Origin: Onthophagus taurus
Taxonomy: Eukaryota; Arthropoda; Insecta; Coleoptera; Scarabaeidae
NCBI RefSeq assembly: GCF_036711975.1
Contig: NC_091976.1
Location: forward strand, 13,268,001-13,332,000
DNA: 64,000 nt
Direction: 5' to 3'
Under the pieces are notes generated by a model. That model saw nothing but the letters and a program-made list of their open reading frames with translations, had not been told where the DNA came from and did no database searches. Below are positions 20,421 to 33,600 of the stretch, piece by piece. Positions within the stretch are counted from its first letter, which is position 1. Each line of letters starts with the position of its first letter. A program made the translations under genes and the position numbers.

Positions 20421-21077
20421 CAGGGCACGGAACTTTTGTAACAAAACGATACGATTTCCCCCTCCACTCGTTCTCAGAAAATCTTGATTAAAAGAACAGC
20501 ATACTGTTCAGTGGGAAATAAAAATTTCAAGTTAGAAAAAAATTGTGTTAATAAAAATTGTTCCTGAAACAATTCTAAACAAACTTTGTCAACAATTTTT
20601 TTTGATTTAATCAATAATTAAGGAGATAACCTCAAAATAATAATTTTTCCGTTTTTATACAAAATTATACTTAGATGCTTAATTAATAGAGATGTACAAA
20701 TTTTTTATTAAGATAATTGATTCAAAATCGAAATTGAAACAAATTTTATTTAAAATATTTTTTAATAAAAGCAATAATTGTTGAGATAATTAATTTTGAT
20801 AGCATACTATTCAGAGGGAAATTAAAATTTTAACTTAGCAAAAAATTGTATTAACAAGGACTGTTCCTGAAGTAATTCTAAACAAATATTGTTAATAAAA
20901 ATTTTTGATTTGATCAATAATTAAGAACATAATCTCAACAAAATTTTGATATATTTTTTTTATTGAGAAAATAGTTTTAGAATTTTATTTAGTGTACAAC
21001 TTTTGTATGAAATTTTCTGCTGAGAGCGAGTGGAGGGGGGAAATCGTATCGTTTTGTTACAAAAGTTCCGTGCCCTA
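20421..21077. mobile_element. 657-bp hAT-type MITE with 8-bp TSD and internal tandem repeat
   Basis: The inverted ends are CAGGGCACGGAACTTTTGTA (20421) and its complement, with the last base changed, ending at 21077. Similarity extends about 60 bp inward. Exact 8-bp duplications GTTATCAT lie at 20413-20420 and 21078-21085. Inside, two diverged ~300-bp units are in tandem (AGCATACTGTTCAG at 20498 and AGCATACTATTCAG at 20801). Confidence 0.9.
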
Positions 21078-21169
21078 GTTATCATATAACGTACTTATTA
21101 TATTAAACTTATTACACAGTCGATGCTAATATATTTACGTAAACCTACCTCTAGAGCCTACCCATTATC

Positions 21170-21265
21170 GCTACCAATTCGTTATATCGAAATTACGAAC
21201 ACCTCATTATAACGAACGACTTGCTTTCCTCCCTGCATGTTCGCTATATCGAAGGTTTACTGTAT
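21170..21265. mobile_element. Tigger-type terminal repeat fragment
   Basis: The sequence ends with CGCTATATCGAAGGTTTACT and contains CGTTATATCGAAATTACGAA upstream, the style of pogo/Tigger termini (ACAGTAAACCTTCGATATAG on the minus strand). Only one end is present. The remaining sequence up to 21570 shows no gene. Confidence 0.5.
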
Positions 21266-21570
21266 TCATGAAATAATCAGCAGTTATCAAGAATGCAATC
21301 ATGTGTTTTGATAAAATGATGAGAGGGTGAGATATATCTTTATTGCCGTTCTACACTGAACTGATGGCATATGGAACTGAGATTTCAGTTGGAAACAAGG
21401 ACGCACCACTAAGTTGCGACATAACTTTCTAAATCCTCTAACTGTTTCAATAACCCAGAACATGGCAGAGAATACAACAGGAATAACTAACTAAAACTTT
21501 AAAGAAATGTATATTTTTAACATGTAAGATCTAAAAACGAAAAGTCTACAATTTGAATTTAAAAATCGTT

Positions 21571-21576
21571 TTATTT
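21571..21576 (-). terminator. Poly(A) signal of Syntaxin 5
   Basis: AATAAA on the minus strand, ten bases after the Syntaxin 5 stop codon. Confidence 0.5.
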
Positions 21577-21585
21577 ATTTGTACA

Positions 21586-22774
21586 CTACGCCATGAATAC
21601 AATAAAGAAAATAAAGAAAAAGATTAAAACCCCAAATATTTTTATCATTAACCAACGATTAGAAGTGACCGACTGAAAATATTTTAATATTTGCGCGTGG
21701 GCCGCTTCTATATTTAATTCAGCGTCTTGAACATTTGTGTCGATTCGTTCCACCATTTCCTCTTGCTCTTTAACCATATGTGCCAATTGTTGAAAAATTC
21801 CTCCTAATTCCACTATCGTCGACTCGATATTTTGCATAGTTTCAGCTCTATTTTGCAAATAATTATCAGTTTCATCTCGTATCAAAGCAGCCTGCATGTG
21901 ATTCTTTGGAATTAAAGCCGAACTCTCCAAATTAATCATCGTTGATTCTTGATCTTGCATTAAGGCACTATCTAAAAAAAGTAAACAAAAAATTAAATAA
22001 TTAAATAATTTTTTATGATTATTTACTTGGATTTTGCGCACTAAATGAAGGTGGTAATCCGCTAGAAACCCCACTTTGCGAAAACTGATCCCTTCGATTC
22101 TTTTGATGTCTCAAATTCTCCGTGCGCACTTCAAGAATTTGCTTAAAATCAGTTGACATTGTAGCCAATTTTGATTGCAAAGCCAAAACGACGCTACTTG
22201 AATGAGATTGCAAATGTTTTCCATTTGTTGTACTTCTTTGTTTCTTTGAAACCTCTTGTAATTGAGCTATTTGTTGATTTAAACTGTTCAAATCCCCTTT
22301 TATTATATAAGTAAGCTCCTGAATTTCTGATGTACGATCATCAAAAAGAGAACGCTTTTTTGCCACTAAAAATTAAAAGTTACTTAGTTTTAGTTTTGTT
22401 TTGAATATTACAAACTTACACAATGTTAACTTTTCCAATTTAGTATAACTACTAGAAATATTTCTTCCAATATTTTTAGCGATCAACATAAACTCAGTGT
22501 GACTTTGAATAATTCTGGATTTTCTGGCATCTTTAACGCTAACAGCCCTGGCTATATTTCTTCCTTGTAACGACTGAATAGTGTTTATAAATTCACTGGT
22601 ACGGTCACGTGCCGTCATAACTACTTCTGGTTCAATAAAATCGTCAATGAATTCTTCTACATAATACCGTTGTGAAACATCCCTGTTACTGGTATCTTTG
22701 GGAAGCCAAGAATTAGATTCCACCACTATAAACGGTTCTGATTCGGAACCGGCGCGTCGTCTCCTAGCTTGCAT
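21586..22774 (-). CDS. Syx5: Syntaxin 5, Golgi Qa-SNARE
   Basis: Three exons on the minus strand: 22774-22420, 22365-22027 and 21971-21586. The introns are 54 and 55 bp and all junctions are in frame, giving 359 aa (human STX5 is 355). The start is followed by a basic stretch (MQARRRRAG). The TARDRTSEFINTIQSLQGR block of the Syntaxin 5 subfamily follows at about 55. The Habc region includes KKRSLFDDRTSEIQELTYII and LQSKLATMSTDFKQILEVRT. The SNARE helix spans about 262-325 with the central Gln near 292 in GGIFQQLAHMVKEQ. A C-terminal membrane anchor covers 338-359. The protein mediates ER-to-Golgi and intra-Golgi fusion (family knowledge). It is divergent from IBtk. Confidence 0.95.
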
Positions 22775-23519
22775 GGCATTCTATCCAGAAATTCACCTTT
22801 GAAGCCCTCTTATTAATTACACCATTAAATCGTCATCAATATGTGGTGTTAATTGCAACACTATTTTAATTATTTCTTTAAGAATTGATAAGGTTTTTTA
22901 TGACACGAGACTGTTGGTACAACACTAATCACCAATTATTTCAAAATAACATGAGTTTAAATTAAATTATTAACGATTTAGGGTTTTTAGGAGAGTATTA
23001 AAAGTAACATCCGTACACGTCAAGAACTGTCATTAAAAATTGAGCGACATCTAGAATTAAAAGCAGCAGATATTTTTGAAACAAAATTTTTTAATTAAAA
23101 AAATTTATATATTAAGTATCATTTGTTAGATAAAGTTAAAAGTATCTATTGTATTACATTTTTTAAATTAATATTGATAAGTGTTATCGAGTAAAAATTA
23201 TAAAAATTAATTAACAGCAGCGCCATCTTTGTATGACAAATAAAAATTCTATAGATTCATAACCAATTTTTAAATTTATAATTTAATCAAATTTAAAATG
23301 ACTCATATTTCAAAAAAAAAATTTATTAGTAACCACCTCAAAATCGTTTAATTTTAAATTTATAAATATTATTTTTGATAATATTTGAAATTCAAACACT
23401 GTTGACAGCAATTTGACAGATGGTGAAAACGTAAACATAACACAACATTACGTAAATTTTTTTATTTCCATCTTATTTATAAGAAGAAGTTTAGATAAAC
23501 ATAAAATACAAAATAAATT
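22775..23519. promoter_or_regulatory. Shared upstream region of Syx5 and IBtk
   Basis: 745 bp separate the two divergent start codons. The sequence is AT-rich without CpG clustering or an obvious TATA pair. Both 5' untranslated regions and promoters must lie here or just outside, so a bidirectional arrangement is likely but not shown. Confidence 0.5.
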
Positions 23520-24652
23520 ATGGAATATTGTGATTGTACTGAATATTGTAAAAGTAAACAACATGGAGATAAAATAACAGCTCTACTAACAAAAAGGGGC
23601 CTAACAGATGCTCAAATTTGTTCATACATGAACCAGATATGTTATAACTGCGAAAATGTGCGAGATAATGATGGAAGAACTTCACTCCATATGGCTGTGT
23701 CTGTTGGTCGTAAAGATGTTGTTCAATGGTTAATTCGTAGAAAATCTAATTTAAATGTAAGGGATACGGAATCTTCTTACACTCCCTTACATAGAAGCAT
23801 TTATTATGGTAATATTCATGGGGTAATTACTTTATTACAAAATGGAGCCACTAATAATATCTTGGATAATGATGGGTTGAGTTATATTGATCATGCTGTA
23901 AAGAATTGGCCTTATAAGAAATCTACAACTACAAAAAGTTCAGAACAAGTATATATTTGGGGCCCTGATACTAATTATGTGTTTGGTGCTAAGAAATCCC
24001 GCCCTGTACCGGAAATATGGGAAATTTTCCATAAAGAACACCAATTTGGGATAAAAAATATTTATTTAGACAAGTTTCATTGTGTTGCAATATCAATTAA
24101 AGGTGATGTCTACAGTTGTGGACATGGACAAGGAGGTCGTTTGGGTTTAGGCAGTGAACAAACAGCTTTAAAACCAGGAAGAATCATTTTCAGTGATAAA
24201 CAGGAAAATTCAAGTTCAATTTGTTGTATTTCTGCAAGCATTTCGAGAGATCATAGTGTGTTTTTAACCGAATGTGAGGGAAAACGACAAGTTTGGTCTT
24301 GCGGGTTAAATACACATCATGTTCTTGGTATAAATCCACCACCTGTTAATCAAGTATCTCCAAAGCGTTTAAATAGTATTAGAAACGCTCCGATTAAAGG
24401 AGTTTGTACAAGTCATTATCATTCGATTGCTTGGACAGAAAGTTCGGTTTTTTCTTGGGGTTTAAATGGCGGACAATTAGGACATGAAATTTCCACAGAA
24501 AAATATGTAACCGTTCCAAAGGTTATTTCAAAAATAAGACTTAAATCTGAATTATTAGATGTAACTACTAGTATTGCTAGTACAGCGATTTTAACAAAAT
24601 CTGGGGAGGTATTAATTTTTTATCAACATAAATGCCTTACAATTCCAACAAG
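23520..24652 (+). CDS. IBtk: IBtk exon 1 (ankyrin and RCC1)
   Basis: 1133 nt ending CCAACAAG before GTTTGT, phase 2. The open frame extends 13 nt into the intron, which explains the apparent tail. The first ATG is used. No upstream in-frame ATG is seen before a stop. Confidence 0.93.
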
Positions 24653-27600
24653 GTTTGTTTATTAATAAAATTTTATTTCTAATTTTGGTATAATTCAAGA
24701 ATCATCATGTCGCTTAAAAATCACTCAAGTAAACTATTACAAAAAAAAAGGGCGGAAAAGTGTAAACCTTACCGAAAAATCACTTTAAAGTTTCGACGTG
24801 ACGTCACTTTTTGTGACGTCATTGACCGTGCTACCATATTCTCGCAGCACATTCTGTTAAAACGCAGATTTCGGGTGAAATACGGGTATTTTTTAGGTTT
24901 TCGACGCACAACGACTAAGATGTCCTTGTTTATCATCTCTAAACTAAACATAACCTAAAATCTATATCTGATCCCTACCCCCCTCTTTAAACGGTACATT
25001 CGGATCTACCAGAAGACTGAACACAAGAGTCTGAAGACGCACAGCTAAACCCGTTACTTTCTAGGTCTAATGTAAGTTCTAGTTTTACACTAACACTATT
25101 ACTAGAACTAACACAAGTCCTAAAACTAGAATCATTCGGGTTTAGTCGTCTTGAGAAACGTGTGGCTAAACCCGAATGTTTCTAGGTCTAGTGTTAGTTC
25201 TAGTTTTAAATGTTATTTAGCGTATATTAGATTGTATATTTTTATTGAAAGAAAAGTAACAAACATTCGGGTTTAGCCGTTTGTCTCTTAAGACGGCTAA
25301 ACCTGAATGTTTCTAGTTTTAGGTCTAATGTTAGTTCTAGTGACAATGGTAGGTAGCACTACTATCCGTGCAAAAAGTCAAGGCCACTCACTTTAGAGAT
25401 CGATATCTTCGTAACCGCTCGATGGAAAATATTGTTGTAAAGTTTATTGTAATCAGTGAACATTTCTGCTTATCACATGTTAATTTGGAAATTTTCTGGT
25501 CCGCAGTTTTACTTTTATGCGAGTTAAGGCTCCTTAACCGAGACTGTCACCGTAGATTTCGAATTACTTCCTTATTTATTAATGAATTGGATTAATTTAT
25601 CCTTTGTCATGTTTCTATAATAGTTATGAACCCGGGGCAAGAACGGAAAATGAAATTTGAAGAAAAATATTGCTTTATTTTTTAAAATAGTAAGATTTTT
25701 ACGATTTTTCTTCTTGGTCCGGATGTAAAACAATAAAATAGAAACATTATTCTTGTAGCACTTTTACGAAATATTAATAATAAACCCGTAATTAGTAATT
25801 TACGGTTTTACATTAAGTTTTAATATTTTGGAATATATTTTGCTTTCCGGATCTCACGAGCGATGATTAGTTAAAGAAAAAAACATGTGGGCTATGTGAA
25901 CCTCCGGCGAGTGGTTTGTAACGTAAAAAAAACGCAGACATACATAAAAAACAAGTTTGTAGACATAGTTCTTGCCTACCGACTGCATACTATGAAAGGG
26001 AAGGAAGCTTACGTTTTCTGATAGCGTGCTATAGAATGTTCTGATTATCGGTTTGCGCGTAAATACGAACCAAAAGTGTATTTTTATATTATTATTATTT
26101 TATATACAGGGTGATTCAAAAAACCGCTGACAGACTTCTAGGGCAGGTAACACTAGGGATGTGCCATACGGCGATTTTCTTGAAACTTGGCATACAAGTA
26201 GGGTATGGAAAAATATTCGACAAGTATATTGTCATTCCTGCCCGATCGTCGTTTTAAGGGTAGAAATCACCCTTTCCGATTTTAGAGATCTGTTCGATTA
26301 TTTTACGAATTATTTTTACGATTGTTGAGAAAATATATCACTAGGGGTTTTTCTTCTGTTTTATTCCTGTTTCAAAAACTGCAATAACTTATGTGAACTC
26401 TGCAATGATATTGCAATAATTAAATATGCTTGGTGTTTGACATCAATATACATGCAGCACTTCTTTGCGGTAAGAAACGACAACCCTTCACATTACTGTC
26501 TGTACTAATTTTAAAATATAGGTCAAAAAGCTCCCCGATTCGTGAGAGGCAAGGGGACTTACGTTCAAAAAGCACACCAATGAGATGAGAACCTTATCAC
26601 GTCCACGTCGTTCATCCGGGGTAGCGCTAACAATAAAAAAGATTTGATTATTACATGCATCACTATTTGTAGTGAGTAGTGATGAGTTTCCATGATTCGT
26701 TACTGTAGGGGTAGTTTTGATATTAACCCTTTTTTAAAAATCCGCCTTAAAATTATCCTCATTTCTAACATTTTTAAACATTTTTCGCAATATTTAACAA
26801 GGGTGTACAATTTTTAAAAAACTGCTGTCGCCATTTTGAATTCTCGAAAACGGACATCAGATTCATTATCAGCGACGCCAAAAACCCGTAGTGAAATGAT
26901 TTCGTAACAATCGTAAAAATAATTCGTACAATAATCGAACTTATCTTCAAAATCGGAAAGGGTGATTTCTATAACGGCGATCGGGCAGATATGGCGATAT
27001 ACGTGTCGAATATTTTTCCATACACTACTTGTATGCCAACTTTCAAGAAAATCGCCGTATGGCACTTCCCTAGTGTTACTTGTTAGAATTTGTAGAAAAT
27101 ATCATAAAACTTAAGTCGAACCATGATTGTTATAACCAAATTCAGGAACAGCTTCCTCTAGCAAAGAAAAAGAAATCTTATTTTTTGGTGTGGAGTCCTG
27201 TTGCGTCCCCACTGATTGAAATAATTGAAAGGAATGAATTGGTTTGGAATGAATGTATCCAAAGTTAAAAATATTTTTCTATGATTTCGTTCTTAATTGT
27301 TTCAGGTTGTAAATACATTATTTATAAATCCATTTATTCATTCCTTCATTGATAAAATGCATATTACCCAATAGGAAAACAGTGGGAATGTCTTGCCAGT
27401 ACATGCTATCCTTTTTTGAATTTTCGTTTCGCTGTTGTCAAACATATTCTCATCAAGCGGTTAAGGAGCCTTAAGTGAAAAAGTACCCGATTTTTGAGAG
27501 TGCCAGCAACTTTATCTGCTTTGCGATTTTTTCTCTCCAAAACTATTTGACGAAAAAAATTCAAATTTGAACTGGTGGTAAACCGATGTGTTCTTAATGT

Positions 27601-30600
27601 GGGGCATATTTTATTTTTTCGATATTCCATATAGTTTCGCGGAAAATCGCGGTTTAGTAGGATGCGGTTATTTCGAAAACGACCTGGCGAATTTTAACGC
27701 GGTTTTTACCAAAATATGTCAAATAACGCTGGTTGTCGGATTCCGTTATCAGTATTTCAAAATTAAGGCTCCCTAATTTTTTAAGAGCGATTTAATGGAA
27801 TTACAAGTTAAAGAGAAACAGAAATAAGCTATGCGGGGAGAGGAAGGTTTCGCCCAATTGGAACAGATGGTGCGTCGCAGACAGTACGTCGCGCCTTTAT
27901 CTTACCTTCATAAAGAAATAAGGCGCGACGTCCTGTCTGGGACGAATTTAGAAATCGCGTACATTTTTTCATTATACCTGTGACAATTACTATACGAATG
28001 GGAGAAAGAATTTGAAATTACCATACATTATAAAGAATTAAATTTCGCGTCCAACAAAGGTGGTCTCGATTTTTTTCTACGAAGTAGTTTTTTTGTTATT
28101 CGCGTTCAAAGTGAGGGGCAAAAATTTTTAATCCGATAATAGGTCTTGTGTTAGTTCTAGTGATACTGCAATAAAACTATGCAACATTAGTTCTAGTTTT
28201 AAATGTTATTTAGCATTAGATTGTGGTATATTTTTATTGACAGAAAAGTAGAACTAACACTAGACCTAGAACCAGAAACATTCGGGTTTAGCCGTGCATC
28301 TCTTAAGACGGCTAAACCTGAACGTTTCTAGTTTTAGGTCTAATGTTAGTTCTAGTGACAGTGGTAGGTAGCGCTAGTTAGCATGAGACATCACTATGTT
28401 GGATATTTTTATTGCACTAAAACTAAAACTAACACTACTATCGGTGCAAAAAGTCAAGGCCCCTCACTTTAGAGATTGATATCTTCGCAACCGCTCGATA
28501 AAAAAAATTACGACAAAGTTTGTTGTAATTATTGAACATTTCTACGTAACATAATATGTATATTAATTTGAAAATTTTCGGATCCGCGGTTTTCTTTTTA
28601 TCGCGAGTTAAATGAAAAAAATACTCGATTTTTTGCGGTACCGGCAACTTTGTCAACTTTACGATTTTTTTCTCGAAAACTATCGTACGCAATAATTAGA
28701 ATTTTGAATAGGTAATAGCCTAATGGGTTCTTAATGAGAGACATATTTTATTTTTTCGATATTCTATACAGATTCGCGAAAAATCGTGGTTTAGTAAGAC
28801 GCCGTTATATCGAAAACGGCTGGGTGGATTTCCTCACGGATTTGACCAAAATATGTCAAATAATTGCGTTTATCGAATAACGGTTTGTTGAAAACCGTTA
28901 TCAGTTTTTCAAAGTTATGTCTCTCTCAGAGTGATTTAAGCGAATTATAAACTAAAAAGAAACAGAAATAAGCTCTACGGGGAGGGGGGGTTCCGTCCAA
29001 TCGGAAAAGATGGTGCGTTCCAGACAGTACGTCGCCCCTTTATCTTACCTACATAAAGAAATAAGGCGTGCCGTCCTGTCTCTGGAACACACACCAGGAC
29101 TATCTTTTCCGATTGAACGAAACCCTTCTCTTCCCACATGGCTTATTTCTGTTCCTTTTTAATATATAATTCGCTTAAATTGCTTAAATTAGAGAGACAT
29201 AACATTGAAAAACTGATAACAGTATCTGACAAACGTAATCATTATTATACACATTTTGGTTAAAAACGCGTTGAAATCCACCCAGCCGTTTTCGACATAA
29301 CGGCGTCCAATTAAATCGCGATTTTCCGCGAAACTATATGGAATATCGTAAAAATAAAATATGCCCCTTATTAAGAACACATTAGACTACCTGTTCAGAA
29401 TTGAAATTTTTTTAAAGTTGACAAAGTTGCCGGTACCGTAAAAAATCGGGTACTTTTTTCATTCAACTGGCGATAAAAAGAAAACCGCAGATCCGAAAAT
29501 TTTCAAATTAACATATCTTACGTAGAAATGCTCAGTGATTACAATAAACTTTGTCGCAATTTTTTTTATCGAGCGGTTGCGAATACATCGATCTCTAAAA
29601 TGAGGGACCTTGACTTTTTGCACCGATAGTAGACCTTTTTTTTAGGTGTAGTGTTAGTTCTAGTTTTGCTCTATTACTAGAACTAACACAAGCCGTCTTG
29701 AGAGACGTGCGGCTAAATCCGAATATTTCTAGTCCTCGATCTAGTGTTAGTTCTAGTTTTGCACTAGAACTAACACTGGACCTAGAACTAGAAACATTTC
29801 GTTTAGCAGTGCGTCTCTTAAGACGGCTAAACCTGCATGTTTCTACTTCTAGCTGTAATGTTAGTTCTAGTGACAATGGTGGGTAGCGCTAGTTAGCATA
29901 AGATATCACTATGTTACATATTTTTATTGCAGTATCACTAGAACTAACACAAGACCTATAACTAGAAACATTTCGTTTAGCCGTGCGTCTCTTAAGACGG
30001 CTAAACCTGCATGTTTCTACTTCTAGCTGTAATGTTAGTTCTAGTGGCAATGGTGGGTAGCGCTAGTTAGCATAAGATATCACCATGTTACATATTTTTA
30101 TTGCAGTATCACTAGAACTAACACAAGATCTACAACAAGAATCGTTTGGGTTTAGCCGTCTTGAGAGACGTGCGGCTAAATCCGAATTTTTATAGTTTTC
30201 GGCCTAGTGTTAGTTCTAGTATTAAGACAGAGTCTATCTGACGACAGGTAACGATAGTCGTTATGCATGGAAAGCCTAAAAAAAACAGGGTGTTTCATCC
30301 GAAAATATACGTTGTAATCTCACCTAGTTTAGTGAAAATAAGTTCACTTTTAAGTTTATCAGATTGATTTTGTGCGTGGCTATAAAATACACATTTTGTA
30401 GGTTAGGTGTTGACCGATTTAATAGGAAAATACATTTTTAACATTGCTTGTGGTCAAAAAACGTGACGTCACATCGAAACTTTAATGTGATTTTTCGGTA
30501 TGTTCTACACTTTTCCGCATTTTCTTTTTATTTTTATCGTGTTTTTTGGGTCATTTCACATTAATTAAAAAAAAATCGTTGATTTTTAAGCCACATGATG

Positions 30601-33600
30601 ATTCTTGAATTTTTCCATAATTTTATTTAAAAATTTCTTTTAGAGGTCCTCTAACAAAAATATGCGCGGTAGGTGGAAAATTAAACATTTCAGTAGAAAA
30701 TAAAACTTCCGACGAATTAAAAATAGCTGGATTAACACCGAATGGAAAAATATTGATTTGGTATGAATCTGATTCTTACCTTACACAATGCGTCATGTCT
30801 TTAAATAGAGAGATTATTGTTACCGATTTTGTATTGAGTGTGAATGGAATTGCATTTATTACAAACAATGGAGAATGTTTTACTGGAACTATAAAGCAAC
30901 GTAAAAAAGATTCGCCTCTGCCTCCTAATAAACAGAGTATCGCATTTAATCAATTTTTGGATAGAGATAAATGTCATTTTATTAAATTAAGTAAAGTATT
31001 AAATTTGTATAGATCTTTATTGATAGCTTCAGATCCAATTGGTGTAAATTTTGCTGTTATACAGGTGAGTAAATTTATTGTTTTTTGAGGTGTAAAAGTG
31101 TCATAAAAAATGATTCTTTTAATCTGTTATATTCTCTCTCTTTTTACGTTAAACCAAATACTTATTTAGACTACATGATTCAGTAGTCAGTACAATACTG
31201 TGCCACTGTAATAAATATATCAATTATAGCTTCAACCATAAATGGCATAGTTCATCTTCACATTAGAACAACAATGAAAAAAATGTCAAAAACAAATTGC
31301 TGGCACTGTTTAAATGAAAAAGATGTAAGTCACTCAGTTATTGGCACCTTTGCACACTGATTTGGAAATCATGAGGAGGTCTTTAGTACTGATGAAATTT
31401 ACATTGACTCAATAAATTAAAAATACTTGAATTAATCATATTATGTTAAATTGCAATAAGATATGTTAAGATCTATTTTTATTAGGTTATAATTCAAAAT
31501 GGTAACTACTATCTCAACTTATAAAAGAGATTTGTTTATTCATAGGACCGATTTCAGTCGCCAAATAACAACCATTTTCGACTAAAATCTAATGAAAACA
31601 AATTTTTTTTATAAAGCGACCTAAATTACAGTTCAAATCTGCTTCTCGCAACCAAGTTCCCATCTTTTCCGGTTACGCCAATCCCGTGGAGTTCATTACC
31701 TCTGTCACATCCTCTCTTCGTGATCTTTTGAATTTTCTGCGTTTCGCGCTATTGTGTGGCACAAATTCCATGACTCTTTTAGGACATCTGTCTGTCGACA
31801 TTCCTTCGCATACTTCGTCCGTACCATTTAAGTCTCTTTACCTCGATTGTCTCTAATGTGTTTATGTTAATTTCAACTTGTTGACTGATATCAATATTCC
31901 TCACTTTATCTCCCCTTGTCTTTCTGCATAAGACTCCATAACTTTGTTTAGTAGTCAGTATTCTGTCTCTATTAGCTTGACCTATTCTACTAATTATTTC
32001 CTCGTTGCTATCCCCCTTGTCTGTAATTTGCACACCCAGGTATCTATAGGATGTCACGTTTTTGATAATGTTGTCCTCTATAGGCAAATCATCTCCCAAG
32101 TTGGGTCGGGTTGGGACTCCCAACTCCCGGCATCTAGACTTTTCCGGGTTGTAATTCCTCATTGTAATTTTAATTTGCGCTGCATGTAACTGACGGCATG
32201 TATCCTCGCCTTTCTTACCTGGTTGTCGGCGAAATGTAATATGAAAAGTTTGACGTTGTTTACAGGTGCTCCCATACTAGAACATTGTTTCAGATACAGC
32301 ACCTTTGCTTAAGTCGTCTAGTAATAGGGAACAAGTCGGACAAATCATTTCTAATCTTTACTAAACAAACATAGGAAACATCATAAATTAAAAAAAAATA
32401 AACCATGAACAGAACTTACAGAGAAGAAACTAAAAATAGCATTGTTTGAGTGTAAATTGAGAAAACACGTTAAGATGGCTCACTTAATTTGGAAAAAATA
32501 AAAATCGATAATGGCGAATTTATTATAGAATAGAGGTAGTACAATTTAGTGATTGCAAATCTGCCTGCGACTAATCACGGTAAAATGGGTATAAAGCTCA
32601 TTTTGAAAGTTTACGCCTAAAAGAATCTGTTAATAATAACATTGTTTATTGCTTTGCAATACAGACTTGTTTACATTTTGTGGGTTACGGGCAGTATTTT
32701 CGTGTAAAGTGATCAATTATCTATCAATTGGTCTCTTACAAAACTTTGATTAAAGCAACAGTTTTTGATTGAATTAACAAATTTTGTACAAATGTGTTTT
32801 TCTTAAAAACTATTGCTTTGATCAAAGTTTTGTAAGAGACCAATTGATAGATAATTGATCACTTTGCACGCGTAGAGAGCAATGGTGTAGACAATATTTT
32901 TTAAAAAGTGCTTTTTATAGCAGATAATGTTTAATTTTAAAGAAACTTTGATCCGCTATATCTCGCCAACGAGGCATTTACGACCCCATGTATATTAAGA
33001 CTATTCATCTTAATTTTTCATGTATTATCTACTATAGAAGTCTGTCGGCGGTTTTTTGAATCGTCCTGTATACAGTCCGCGTCATAAGTAATATCATAAG
33101 AACTAATTAACCAATATTTTTTGCGAGGTATCATGCGATTCGTATTTTTTTCCTTATCAGAAAATGTTATAATACATGTATATAGGGTATTGCATTAAAA
33201 AAAATTAAATTGTCATTATGCGGAAAAACAAAAAGTGATAAAGAATTTTTCATGCTAAATTATTTGTTGTTTTCAAATTAGAGAGAGGGGTTTTCTTATG
33301 ACGTGTACTGTATACAGGTGTCCCGTATCTTCCGGATCAGAGCATTATACGGTTGAAGGATACATTATTCTGAAGCAATTTTTCTAATAAAATTTTTTCG
33401 AAATGCTTATAATAACCGCACGGGAACTGTTTAAAATCGTCTAATAGCAGATCGTAAGTCAGACACAGGTAACCGGCCTCACCCTCGACCGGTGAATATT
33501 AAATTCCGCTATTGGACGACTTTAAACAGTTCCCATGCGGTTGTTATAAACATTTCGACAAAATGTTATTAGAAAAATCGCTTCAGAATAATGTATCTTC

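Larger units (their letters stand above)
25362..28000. mobile_element. Foldback family copy, interrupted by TTAA insertion
   Basis: Starts GTGCAAAAAGTCAAGGCC at 25369 and resembles the left half of the palindrome at 28437-29632. The homologous sequence stops at TTAA 25524-25527 and resumes at TTAA 27471-27474, then continues to the central AAATAAGGCGCGACGTCC near 27920. Confidence 0.75.
24693..30610. mobile_element. ~5.9 kb nested palindromic element filling IBtk intron 1
   Basis: The outer inverted ends are ATTCAAGAATCATCATGTCG at 24693 and its near-complement ending at 30610. Shared inner sequence (GCGGAAAAGTGTA, CCGAAAAATCAC, CGTGACGTCAC) extends the similarity over more than 100 bp. The interior contains two copies of a second foldback family (25360-28000, interrupted, and 28437-29632, complete), clusters of ACTAG repeats, and a TTAA-flanked insertion. 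Outside it only about 73 bp of intron remain. Confidence 0.7.

Noticed and set aside
24790..24826. TGACGTCA pair as an IBtk enhancer
   Set aside because: The motifs belong to the inverted arms of a transposable element and recur in its other arm, so there is no evidence of a regulatory role.
29595..29886. Repetitive Ser/Leu/Glu-rich open frames on both strands
   Set aside because: They are translations of the ACTAG foldback repeat and not proteins.
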